A stretch of 64,000 nucleotides of DNA from Miscanthus floridulus (taxonomy: Eukaryota; Streptophyta; Magnoliopsida; Poales; Poaceae). Where the stretch lies: assembly GCF_019320115.1 (NCBI RefSeq), contig NC_089584.1, positions 57,532,852 through 57,596,851 on the forward strand, given 5' to 3'. The notes beneath the pieces are model-generated. The model saw nothing but the letters and a program-made list of their open reading frames with translations. It searched no databases and was not told where the DNA came from. Shown here one piece after another: positions 12,335-24,495 of the stretch. The position numbers were made by a program, and so were the translations under genes. Positions within the stretch are counted from its first letter, which is position 1; each line of letters starts with the position of its first letter.

Positions 12335-13406
12335 ATGGCCGTACCCGTGTTTCCTACTGGTAGCAGCACCTTTTTGGACCAGTTCGGTACTCCCACCTTG
12401 CTCTGGAGGGTGCTCGGTTCAGTTGGGTACCCGAAGGCACCTAGCTACATGTGGAGGCAGGTAGTACCATTAGGAGATGTACCATGGTACGTCGTGACCT
12501 TTGTAGTGCCGCAAAACCCCACAAGACCATTGTGGCATGGGTGGAGCATTAAGACTGATAGACGTAGCCCATGGGAAGCCGCTCAGGTTGCTACCCTGGA
12601 TGTGCTGATGGATATAGCACAGAGCTTCGGGGATGAGTTAGTGGGTGGACCTGCTTCATCCATTCCCTAAGTGTCTCCTACTAAGGCTGAGTGGACTCAG
12701 GACAGTTGGTCAGGCCTTGGTTCGAGGCCATGGCGAACAGTGTGCAGAGCGACAACTGCTGGAATGAGTGCTATGATGGCAGTCTTGAAGCTTTGTCAAG
12801 TCAGGCAAAACACCCTTTCTAGTGCGCTAGATGAAGCTGGCAAGGCAATGGAAGCCCAGCACAGGTTCAGGTTGCAGTGCCCACAAGTATCGTCGTAGGG
12901 CAGATGCATGTGGGAGAGCTTAGCAAGAAGTTGAGGAGATTCGTGGTATTGCAAATTATCGTCTACAACAGTGGGGTCATACAGCATGTGAGAGAGACGA
13001 GCTTCATAACCAGCTGATGAACCTCACTATTGAGAGAGATGAGGTTGCACAAGAATTGGATCGTGTGACCCATCACCGGGATGCAGCTTTAAAGTTAGCA
13101 GAAGAAAGACGTCGGGGTTGTATTTTGGCTAACCACAACGCCTTTCAAAGGGAGCAAGCACTACAAGAATAGCTTGAAGAGCTTTAGGTTGAGCACCATC
13201 AGCTGCACAACCGTCTATTTCCTATTCCTCGCCCCATACCAAGGTATCCAAATGTGGGTGGACCTCAAGTGATTGAGGCTGATGAGGAAGAAGAGGACGT
13301 ACAGATGGATGACAATGCAGTTGAGCCTACAGATGAAGAAGAAGAGGAAGACCCCGAAGAAGTCCAAGGTGTCTCCGATGTGGACAACGATCACTTCGAC
13401 GAGTAG
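12335..13406 (+). pseudogene. Additional ORF between 5' LTR and gag of the Tekay-like element, function unknown
   Basis: The ATG at 12335 opens MAVPVFPTGSSTFLDQFGTP. A compact, folded-looking domain follows, ending near SPWEAAQVATLDVLMDIAQS. A TAA at 12668-12670 interrupts it, but the same frame continues to 12898. After a frameshift near 12900-12935 the reading continues as a charged, probably coiled-coil stretch (ERDELHNQLMNLTIERDEVA), with two TAG codons near 13170-13187. It ends with a very acidic tail (ADEEEEDVQMDDNAVEPTDE) at the TAG at 13404-13406. The order globular domain, coiled coil, acidic tail is what the sequence shows. It is not gag, which follows at 13760. Extra ORFs upstream of gag are known in some plant gypsy elements; I cannot assign a function. 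Confidence 0.65.
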
Positions 13407-13759
13407 TTCGTTACCAAGTCTCACTAGTTAAGCTTTTGTAGTCATTGATGTAATGAACTTAAGTATGAAGACTGATGTTGGATGTACCCTGTTAAATTTG
13501 AACTCGGCATGTAATGTACTTTAATTCGCTCCCTTCGGGATGCGTATCATAATGGTTAAGTTTAAAACTTGTCATGTTGGAATGCACTGCGTATGGCGCT
13601 AGTAATTTACTTGATGATGTGGTGATTAGAGAATGAATTATTGCCTCTGTTTATTGTATGAAGTTTTCATTCTCATCAGTAAACTCAGTTTGGCACGATT
13701 ATATTGTTCCTCTCCAATGTGCTAACATCATCAATAATTACTGGTTGCGCATTGTGCAG
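13407..13759 (+). other. Spacer between additional ORF and gag
   Basis: No convincing gene is present. The sequence resembles an untranslated spacer, with a possible 3' splice-site-like ATTGTGCAG directly before the gag ATG at 13760. Confidence 0.4.
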
Positions 13760-14832
13760 ATGCCTTGTACTCATTCCACCGGTGCGGGTGATGATGATGA
13801 TCTTCCGCCACCACCACCCACACCAATGGAATTAATAGCAATGCTTGCGGAAGGACAGCGCACTATGGCTGAGGCCCTCCGTACGATTACGAATCGTGAT
13901 GGCTGTGGTCCATGCCAAGGACCGGAACCAAATCAATATAGTGATTTCAAGGATTTCCTTGACACGAAACCCCCGATCTTTAAGGAGGCTGAGGAGCCTC
14001 TACAAGCTGATGAGTGGTTGAATACTCTCAAGCCGAAGTTCCATCTATTCCGCTTGACTGAGGTGTTGAAGACTGAGTATGCATCTCACCAACTGCATGG
14101 GCCAGCTGGCATTTGGTGGAGTCATCATCGGTTCACTATGCCCGCTAATGCCCAAATCACTTGGGATCAGTTCAAGTCTGCTTTCAGGGGAAATTACATT
14201 CCTCCTAGTCTCATGGCGATCAAGCATACAAAGTTCATGAAGCTGACCCAGGGGAACAAGAGCCTGAACGAATACCTGCAAGCTTTCAACAACCTTGCAA
14301 GGTATGCTACTGAGTTTGTGGACACCGATGCCAAGAAGATTGCTAGCTTCAAGCAGGGGACTTAGCCCCTAAACTGATGAAGACCATAGGGAAATTAGCA
14401 AGTGTGCTCATTTTAATGAGTTTGTGAGTGATGCTTTATCGCAAGAGAACAACAATGCTGTGTATGCTGCTTCAAAAAGTTGAAAGAGGGCCTATGAGGC
14501 GGGTGCCTCACAATCTAAGGCTCCTATCACACAGAGGGCACCATTCCATCCTCCAGCGATGGCCGCTAAGTTTTGCCCACCACTGAAGAAGAATCTCGCC
14601 AAGACTGGGTTTCGCAAGGCATTTACAGTTGCTCTTCCCAAGGGCACTACCAGTCAGGGCAGTTCTAGGGCTCCTCCAAGCAACATGCCATGCTGGAACT
14701 GCAACAAGATAGGCCACTGTGCAAGGGAGTGCCCTTACCCTAAGAAGAATAACTACCAAGATGGCTGTCAGGGACAAGTGAACCACACTAATATTACTAA
14801 GATTCCTTCAGGAGAGGTAGTAACTGCCAGTA
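13760..14832 (+). pseudogene. Tekay-like gag with CCHC zinc knuckle
   Basis: The ATG at 13760 gives MPCTHSTGAGDDDDLPPPPP, chosen because the in-frame upstream ATG at 13658 lies in spacer sequence. The retrotransposon gag domain spans about residues 75-195: AEEPLQADEWLNTLKPKF, AGIWWSHHRFT, LNEYLQAFNNLARYA. A TAG at 14363-14365 and a frameshift separate this from the nucleocapsid part. There the zinc knuckle CWNCNKIGHCARECP is encoded at 14691-14735, with correct C-x2-C-x4-H-x4-C spacing. The protein would form particles and package RNA. The broken frame makes the copy non-functional. Confidence 0.88.
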
Positions 14833-17800
14833 AGTTTCTGATTGATCAACACCCTGCAGTTGTACTATTTGATTCAGGTGCCTCACATTCCTTTATTAGT
14901 CTAGCATTTGCATCCAAGTTTATGTAGAAAACATATACTGTTGAGGGTGAGGGTTATTGTATTAGGGCTGCCAGTGGTATTATCCCAACCAAGCTGGTAG
15001 TTGGGGACATACAATTTGAGATAGAGGGGCAAAGTTATCAGGTTGATCTGGTAGTTTTACCAGGGCTAGGTATCGATGTGATATTGGGAATGAATTGGAT
15101 GAGCCGTCATGGAGTGCTTATTGATACATCGACTAGGGTAGTCATGCTCAGAGATCCTAGTAATCAGGAGGGTTTTCTAGTACAATTACCTAGGGACATC
15201 AATCTTTCTTGCATGACCGATGCGGTGCAAGCAAAGTCTCTGGCAGATATCCCTATTGTGTGTGACTTTCTAGATGTTTTTCCTGATGATTTACTTGGAT
15301 TGCCCCCAGATCAGGAAGTGGAGTTCAAGATAGAGTTGCTTCCTAGCACAGCTCCTATCTCTAGAAGGCCATAAGAATGCCTCCCAATGAACTAGCTAAC
15401 TTAAGACCTAGTTGAATGAACTTCTAAAGAAAGGCCTTATCCATCCTAGTTCATCTCCGTGGGGGTGCCTAGCTATCTTTGTGAAGAAGGATCAATCCCT
15501 ACGCATGTGTGTAGATTATAGACCCTCGAATGCAGTTACAATCAAGAATAAGTACCCTTTGCCACGCATAGATATCTTATTTGATCAGTTGTCTAAAGCA
15601 AAAGTCTTTTCCAAGATTGATTTGAGATCTAGGTATCATCAAATCAAAATTCGGCCTGAGGATGTCCCAAAAACCGCATTCTCTACAAGATATGGTCTGT
15701 ATGAGTACCTTGTTATGTCTTTTGGATTAATCAATGCCCCTGCACATTTTATGTATCTAATGAATTCGGTGTTTATGCCCGAGTTGGACAAATTTGTGGT
15801 GGTATTTATAGATGATATCCTGGTCTATTCTGAGAATGAAGAAGATCATGTTGAACATTTATGGGTGGTTCTCACTAGATTGCGGGAACACCAGCTGTAT
15901 GCAAAGTTCAGCAAATGTGAATTTTGGCTTCATGAGGTACCTTTTCTTGGACACGTGTTGTCCAATGGTGGAATTATGGTTGATCCCACCAAGGTGCAAG
16001 AAGTATTGAACTGGAAGGCTCACATCTCGTTGCATGGGGTTCAAAGTTTTCTGGGGTTGGCTGGCTATTATCGTCGCTTCATCCCGGATTTCTCTAAAAT
16101 AGCCAAGCCTATGACTCGGTTGTTGCAAAAAGACATGAAGTTTGTTTGGACTCCTGAGTGTGATGTGGCTTTCCATACCCTGCGAACTCTTCTAACATCG
16201 GCTCCGGTTTTGGCACAACCGGATATCGAGAAACCGTTTGATGTGTTCTATGATGCATCAGGTATTGGGTTAGGAGGTGTTCTTATGCAAGAGGGTAGAG
16301 TCATTGCTTATACCTCTCGCCAACTTCAAAAGCATGAAGTGAATTATCCAATGCATGACTTGGAACTCGCTGCTGTTGTTCATGCTTTGAAGGCCTGGAG
16401 ACATTATTTACTTGGCAATGTGTGCAATATCTACACTGATCATAAAAGTCTCAAGTACATCTTCACTCAACTAGAGTTAAATATGCGTCAGAGAAGATGG
16501 CTCGAGTTGATCAAGGATTATAACCTCTAAGTGCACTATCACCCTGGCAAGGCAAACGTCGTCATAGATGCCTTAAGCAGGAAGTCTCATTGCCACTCAT
16601 TGATTGAGAGTGATGTCCATTTGTCAAAGCTCCTTCATCCTACAGTCCTTCACAACATCACTGTTAATTGTACTCTATAGATTCGAATTATCGAGCTATA
16701 GAAGACAGATGTCGGTGTGTTTCACATCAAGCGCAAGATGAAAGAGCAAGAAACTAAACATTTTCGAGTTGATGAGGAAGGCATGTTATGGTTCAAGGAT
16801 AGGTTGGTAGTTCCAAAGGATAGAGAGCTTAGAAATCAAATCATATCTGAAGCTCATTCCTCTAAATTATCTATTCATCCTAGTAGTAGTAAAATGTATC
16901 ATGATTTGAAGCCTCGATTTTGGTGGACCAAAATGAAGAAAGAGATAGCCGCTTATGTGGCTAGATGTGACACTTGTTGTCGGGTCAAGGCTATGCACAT
17001 GAAAGCTGGCTTACTTCAGCCACTGTCTATTCCAGGTTGGAAATGGGAGGAGATAAGTATGGATTTTATAGTTGGACTCCCTACTACGCAAAGGAATTTT
17101 AACTCAATTTGGGTGATTGTAGACCTGACTGACCAAGTTTGCACACTTCATTCCTGTCCGCATAGACTTTCGCCCAACTGACTATGCAAAGTTGTACTTC
17201 AATCAAATAGTCCAACTTCATGGGATCCCTCATACTATTGTCTTGGATAGAGGACCACAGTTCACTACTCGCTTTTAGGAGCACTTACATGGATTATTAG
17301 GAACTAAGCTAGTAAGAAGTTCTGCCTATCATCCACAAACCAATGGGCAAACTAAACGAGTGAATCAAATCTTAGAAGATATGTTGAGAGCATGTGTCAT
17401 CTCGGCTAAGGGCTCCTGGGAAAAATGGTTGCCCCTAGCTAAATTCTCGTACAATAACAGTTATCAAGAGAGTATAAAGATGGCACCGTTTGAAGCTTTG
17501 TATGGCCGGAAGTGTAGAACCCCGTTGAACTGGGTAGAAGCCAATGAAAGGAGATATTATGGAATTGATTTTGTTCAAGAAGCCGAAGAACAAGTCCATA
17601 CTATCCAAACCCACATGGTCGTAGCTCAAGCTAGGCAGAAAAGTTATGCTGATCAACGTAGAAAATCTATTGAGTTCGAAGTTGGAGACTTCATTTATCT
17701 AAAAGTCTCACCTATGAAGAGTGTCCAACTGCTTTGGTGTGAAGCAAAAGCTTGCGCCAAGATATGTTAGTCCGTTTGAAATCATTGGACAAAGTGGTAA

Positions 17801-17997
17801 GGTGGCGTACAAGATTCAATTACCTCTAGAGATGAGTGCTATCTTCAATGTCTTTCATGTATCCCAATTGAAGAAATGTCTTCGCGTCCCTAAAGAGAGA
17901 GTTCCATTGGGGGATATCGAGTTAAAATCTGATTTGACCTTTGAAGAAAAGATGGTTTGAGTGATTGACACTCGTGAGCGAGTGGCTCAAAGTGAGG
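14833..17997 (+). pseudogene. Tekay-like pol (protease, RT, RNase H, integrase), truncated before the chromodomain
   Basis: Domain order is clear. Protease has LFDSGASHSFISLAF near 14868-14910. RT spans 15412-16160 with [31 protein letters not shown] and an intact FIDD box ([12 protein letters not shown]). RNase H has [14 protein letters not shown] and a [10 protein letters not shown] block. Integrase has a zinc-binding HHCC region ending CDTC, then MDFIVGLPTT and a broken core. The post-integrase tail (LAPRYVSPFEIIGQSGKVAY) runs to 17960. In-frame stops lie at about 14925, 15372, 16528 and 17278, with frameshifts near 17131 and 17770. At 17997 the sequence switches to Tat-like gag, so the chromodomain, 3' end and polypurine tract are missing. 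Confidence 0.9.
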
Positions 17998-20431
17998 TCA
18001 TAATGATCAGCTTGACTCACAAGGAAGGACTCATAAGAAAGTGTTTACCGACAACTACATGGCTACGTGTACTCGGCCGAGCACCAAGCATGATCTAAAC
18101 CTCATCTACCTAGAAGCCATCTAAACTCCTCTGTAGCTACATCAGACACTTTTCCAAGATGAGGAATTCTATTCCAAATATCATGGAAGCTGAGGTCATC
18201 ACCGCCTTCATTCCGAGGACTCCATCACCGTGACCTCCAGCTCCAAGTTCAATCGCAAACCGCCTAAGGGGATCGGCGAGATGATAACAACTATCGATCA
18301 GTACACCAACGCCGAAGAGGCCAAAGTACGCTTCAACGAGGATGTGGGTACTCATCACCCAACTCATCACAGTGACGAGCAGGCGGCACAGCAACCGCCG
18401 CTATAATGACCGCAGTCACCATCAGGACAGTGGCCGTGATCGGCCAGAAGGGTTCAAATCTGGTCAATATCACCGCCGTCGACCAGACCACGTCATCGCT
18501 GTCGTTGACGAAACCTTACGCTAAGCGCAACTATGATGAGTAGTACAAGAAGATCATCGAAGGCTCGTGCCCTCTCCACAAAAACAGCAAGCATAAGATG
18601 AAGGACTACCTTGGCATGGCTAAGAGTTCTAGGCTAAAAAGCTAGACGACGACAACAATTATGTAGCTAGAGGCTGCTGACCATCTAGGGGCAACAACGA
18701 CTGCCTTCCAGGATCATGACAAGTGGTCGCCACCATCTTTGGGGGCCTCACCACTACCGAGAGCAGAAGAGATTAGAAGCTCGCCACCCACCGGGTGCTC
18801 GCCGTCAATGCGAAAGACGCCATCACCAACCCCAGCTCTCGCCCCTAGTTCGAGGTCCCCATCACCTTCAACAGGGCCAACCAATGGGCAAACATCCCTT
18901 ACATAGGGCATTTCTCCCTCATTCTTGATGCAACCATCAGGAAAGTGCTTTTCAAGAAAGTACTCATCGATGGCGGAAAGCGCCCTGAACCTCCTCTTCA
19001 CCGGAGCCCTAATGGAGCTAGGAATCGGGATAGGAGACCTCGCACCCTCTGAATCCTCCTTCTGGGGTGCAAGGTCTCCTATCCCAACATGGTAGGGTAC
19101 CCAAACTGCTTGGAGAGATCACCCTCCCAATATAGTTCGACATGGCCAGCAACTACAACATAGAGCACATCAACTTCTACATCGTGGACTTCAACACTGC
19201 CTACCATGCCATACTTGGTTGGACAGCTCTAGCCAAGTTCATGGCCATACCGCACTACGCCTATCTGGTGCTAAAGATGCCTTTGCCTATAGGAGTCCTA
19301 GCCCTGTGGGCCAACCTCTCCATCACCTACGCCTACAAGATAAAGAGTCTCGCCCTCACCAAAGCCACCGACCTCTCCATCCAGATGGCTAGCGTGATCA
19401 CCGATGCCAAGATGGTGCCCATCGATGACTTGGAGATCCTAGTGCTGGAGCCTCCACACGCATCCGCCAAGTCTAAAGAAACCAAGGAGGTTGGCCTTAG
19501 CCTCAACGACCCCTCCAAGACCATGAAGATTGGGTCTCACCTCGATCCCAAATAGGAAAGCGTGCTCGTCTCCTTCCTATGTGCCAACGCCGATGTGTTT
19601 GCTTGGAAACTTGTAGACATGCTGGGGTACCACAGGAGAAGATCGAGCACTCCTTGAATGTCTCGCCGACCGCTAAACCAATCAAGCAGAAACTCCAATG
19701 ATTTGTGCCAGACAAGAAGGAGGATATTAGGGTAGAAATAAAACGGCTCCTAGCTGCCAGATTTATTAAAGAAGTGTATCATCTAGAGTGGTTAGCAAAC
19801 CCTGTTCTCATTCAAAAATAGAATAAAGAATGGAGAATGTACATTGATTACACTGATTTCAACAAACACTACCCTAAAGACCCCTTTAGTATACCTTAGA
19901 TAGATGAGGTTGTAGACTCCACCGCTGGCTGTGAACTGCTCTCCTTTCTCGATTGTTACTCTAGATATCACCAGATATCCCTCAAGGAAAGACCAGATCA
20001 AGACGTCATTCATCACTCCTTTTGGTGTGTAATGCTTTACCACCATGTCCTTCAGACTCAAGAACGCTTGGGTGACCTACCAAAGGGCCATCTAGATGTG
20101 CCTCAATCAACAGATAGGTCACAACATCAAAGCATACATCGATGATGTGGTCGTCAAGTCCAAGACCATCAATAATCTCATTGCCAACCTCGAAGAAACT
20201 TTCGCCAACCTAAAAAGGTACAGATGGAAGTTGAACCCTTCAAAGTGCATCTTTGGAGTTCCATCTGGCATACTCCTAGGCTACATCGTCAGCGCCTGTG
20301 GCATCGAGCCCAACCCCAACAAGGTCTCTGCCATCACCAACATGAAACGGCCAACCTACGTAAAGGACATATGGAAGCTTACAAGATGCATGGCTGCTCT
20401 CAGCCGCTTTATATCACGCCTCGGTGAAAAG
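17998..20431 (+). pseudogene. Second copy of the Tat-like gag-PR-RT segment (duplicate of 4319-6752)
   Basis: This segment is collinear with 4319-6752 and both are 2434 bases long, with small compensating indels. The left edge of identity is at TCATAATGATCAG; the sequence to its left is Tekay-like pol here and Tat-like gag in the other copy. It contains the gag core (frameshifted), the protease/linker block 19142-19555 and the RT block 20096-20431. In the RT block the catalytic box is intact (AYIDDVVVKSKT), as is KLNPSKCIFGVPSGILLGY. It ends with the same LGEK codons directly abutting an LTR. Compared with copy 1, the RT part is more intact and the gag part more frameshifted. Confidence 0.93.
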
Positions 20432-23400
20432 TGTAACACCCCAGGTGTTTGGCTTCCACATTTGCACTTGCATTTCATGAACACGAGCATCATTCATTCA
20501 TTCACAAGCTTATATCACATGAAACATGTCTTTGAAACATTGCAACATATCGTTATGTTTCATGTGTGTTGTTTCCTTTATGAAATGAAAAGTGTGCAAC
20601 ACTTAAGTGCAACATGTGCCACTCACTTTAGTGAAACAAAGTTAGTTAATACTATGCAACAAGATCATGAAACATGTGAAACATGACTATGAAACATTTG
20701 TAACATTTCATGTGTTTTTCATTGTTTCAGTACATCCCTTGCTTGATTCTTGTGTGACCTATGTATGGTGTGGCTAAAAATTCTTTTAAGTAACTTAGTT
20801 ACACCTAGAATGTCATTTGGGACATTGTTCATGTTGATCATTTTGACTAATTAGGTTCCCAAGTCATGGTTTGGCCAATTTTGACCCCTAAACCCTTTTG
20901 TTTGACTGTTTAAAAAGTGTAGCTTAGGATGTTTACATGTCTGTGCAACCTAAAACAAAGTTGTAGCAAATTTTATAAGGAACAAACTTTGTTTAGAAGC
21001 CAAGTCATGAAAAGGTGCACAACATGTTCAAAAAGGACCCACAAGTCAGAAGTGAAAGCTGATTCAACACTTGAAAATATTTCTAAGTCCTAAATGCCAT
21101 TTCAGTTTGATTGAGCCAACTTTGGCTTGATACAACTCTTGATCCATGGAGAACTGGCTGTTGATTTCTAAAGCAAAGTTGTAGACCTAGCTTAACTCTA
21201 TAACTTTCATGTTCATTGCTTCCACTAATACATCATAGTTTAGGAACTAATCCCTGTCAAACATCGCCTATCAGTCGGGTGATGGAGCACTAAATCAGCG
21301 TTTCACGCAGCTACAGTGTCTGTCTATTTTCATAAAATGAACGCCATGTGGCGCCACTCGTCGCCGGTCGCCTAATGCGCAGGCCACGTGCCACGGCCGT
21401 CCTAGCGCCGCTGGCCATGACTTGAACTCGTGCCCGCCTGCCTGACACACTTGCCACTTCAGTTTCTCCACTCCAGTTGCCTTCCACCACGCAGCAAGCA
21501 AGCTCAGCCGCTCTGCCAATGCTGATCCAACTGCACCATCGTAGAGCTTGCTCACCGCTGCAAAAACGCACACTACGTCTTCACCGTAGCTCCACCATGT
21601 TCTTCTCGACCTTCTCCACCTTCTAGCTGAGCCAATCGTCCTTAGGTGAGGGCCTCTGGCCGTTTCCACCACCACCCGCCATGGCTGAGCTTCGCCGGAG
21701 TTGGCGCTCACCGTGGCCAGCACACCACCGCACTGCTCCTCCATCCCTAGCCTTCGTCTCATCTTCTCTATCTTGTGTAGTTGCTCCTATGAAGACGCTA
21801 CCAACCACGCCGGTCCGGACATGTCGGAACGCGGTCGCGCACTGCCATGCGCCATGGCCAAAGTGCTTAGGGGGCGCTAGGGTCTAGGATTAGGGAGTCA
21901 ATCGACGTGGGAGACTTTGGGGAACACGCTGGTAGCTGTGGTTTTGCCGGAGGAGTCGCCGTCGGTGAGCACCACCGCTGCCGCGCCGTCGTGTGCACCT
22001 CCCCTGTTTCGCTGTCGCTGACCAATGGGTCCGGCTGACACCCGGGTCCCATGCGTCAGTGACTATTGTTCAAAGGGCTAGTTCAAAATTGCTGATTTGA
22101 ATGCTGTTTTGTGAATTTGGTAACTCCAAATGTGTAGATCCAAATGATGTGATTCAAATTTTGTTAGACTCACAGTGAGGTCTAGTATTTAAGAAAAATA
22201 TGATATGAGCATATGATGTAGAAATTTTGGATAAATTAAATAGGAACTTGAAAGGTGTTTTTGAATGCATGCAAATTTGTTTAAATCATATCTTGAGTTT
22301 CTGTGATCCAAAAATTGTGAAATTTTGTGGGTAAGCTAGTCTTGCTTAGTAGAAGCTCTGGTTAAAATTTGAGAGTCATTGCATGTGTAGTTTTTGAGTT
22401 ATATATTTTCCTTTTATTATTGATGGATACTTGTATGAATTTTTGTAAATTATCTAGGAATCCTATGGCCATGAAACTAGGTGGGTAGTATCCTAGTACC
22501 TTAAGGATGCTAGGAAAAATATGAAATCTGTTGCTTGACACTTTTCACTAAGGTTTCCTAATTATGCCATTTTAAGTCATTATGCCTTATCATTTTTGTG
22601 TAGGCTGTTATACTTACTCAAATGGTGTGAAATTTTTATGATAGTCTATTTAGGGCACGTAGTATCTACTATAATTTTTGTAGATTTAATGGTGTAGTTT
22701 TCATATATGTTTACCATTTCCTCTAATTAATTAAATAAATTAAGAAAGGTATTAAAAGAAATGTTTTGGTGATGAACACCCTACTTTCTAGTGTTCTTGT
22801 GATATGTGTGATATGTGAGTAGAGTTAGTTTTGTCCAATTATGTGTTTACATCATAAGTTATTAATTATTTCGTTTGCATTATGTCCCTCTGGACAGATC
22901 TGGGGACTTTAGGAAGTTCCCCATGATATTTTTATGTGATGAATACAAGAGTTGTAGAAAATTTATGTATCTAGCTCCTGTCAAAATTTGAGGGCATTTG
23001 GCCTCATAGTTTAAAAACTACAGCTGTTTAAATTTAGGTACCAGTTTGGCTTACTCTCTGCCTTGGGAGGATAGAGTTATGTTGATCTATGAATTTGACC
23101 TAGTAAAGGTTTGAATCATGCTTTGAGGTCTGAAAATGAATTGTAGACAATTTCATAAGCTTTCCAGATTGTCTTGTTGCATGTCAATTGGATTTATAAA
23201 TCTCCAGTTATGGCTAGTTTACTATACCGCTATATAGTCTTCATTTTGCTGAAATACAAATGCTTGAGTGTATGCTTGTGCAATGTTCTCGTTGATTATT
23301 TAGGAGTTAGCCTAACTTGAGAATATGCTTAGGTGCAGGTGCTAGGTCATTAATTGAAGATGAGCAATTATACATTAGGTTGTATAAACTTGGTAAGTAA

Positions 23401-24495
23401 AGTGATTTGAATAGGGCTTAAGTCAGAATATGCAAACTACAGCGAACATGCGTATTCCCCGAGCATCCCTGACATTCATTCATGTGCATCCATGATATTT
23501 ATCTTGCGCATTCATGCAATAGGTGTGCCAGAGGGAGTGACATTGCTGGAGTTTGAGGGAGCCAACCAGGAGGAGAAGCCTGAGGTGTAGGAAGCCAACG
23601 AAGCAGTCACAGCGGAGGAATTGCTCGAGTGTCCTGACCACCAGCCTTTCTCGTTCCTGAAAGGCAAGCCCCAGAGCATATTAAGCCTCCCATGCTTTCA
23701 CATATACATTGAGTATCTTTTATTGTTGATGATGCATTAAGTATGGGAATTGGTTGGAACCAATTGCTGCATTATATATCCTTCCTTGTCCAGATATCAC
23801 ACTAGAATCCTATTTAAGTTCAGGATGGGTTAAATGTTTAGCCATACTTAGTGTGGTAGAAGTCAGGTGATTTCCTATCACCTGCGAGCTTGAGGATGAG
23901 GTGGATCACGGTTGGCTATATTTGCTATCGTGGAAAAGAACCATGTGAATAATGAATTAAGACCGGGCAGGGTCTTGTGTAGGTTTGAACATAGTGACTC
24001 TGTCTGAGTCGTTTAAGGACTGATACGCTATATGTCCTCATGTCATGTTGAACGTAGCTTAACACTTAGCTGGCCGGATAAGTCATTCTGACCACGAAGC
24101 CTAGTAGCTCGACTCAGGCCAGGGACGCGAGCAGTGGCGTGCATTCTGGAGGTAGTAAGGATGTGCGGAGAGCCATTGGCATAAGTCCAAGGTGGGTTAG
24201 AGTCCCAAACAACCTTGGCAGAGTGGTTCTCTGAGAAAGTCGATCTGTTCAGACTCGTGACTCCTAAATCGTACCAACGGTGACTTGTTTGTGACCCTGA
24301 TGGGGGAAGCAAGGTTTGTGTTTAGGAATACCCCTCCAGCTAGATAGGAATTGATTCGAATCGCCGTCTCTCTCGGATAGTGAGAACTTGACTGAGCAGC
24401 GGCAACATAGATTCAATTAATTTAACGATATGGTTAAATGGAAGGCGATGATAAGGTTGCCACAATGAATACCTGATATGGTTATTAATGTTTGC

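Noticed and set aside
13170..13187. The two TAG codons in the coiled-coil part as natural ends of the additional ORF
   Set aside because: Coding character and the same frame continue beyond them to the acidic tail, so they look like nonsense mutations.
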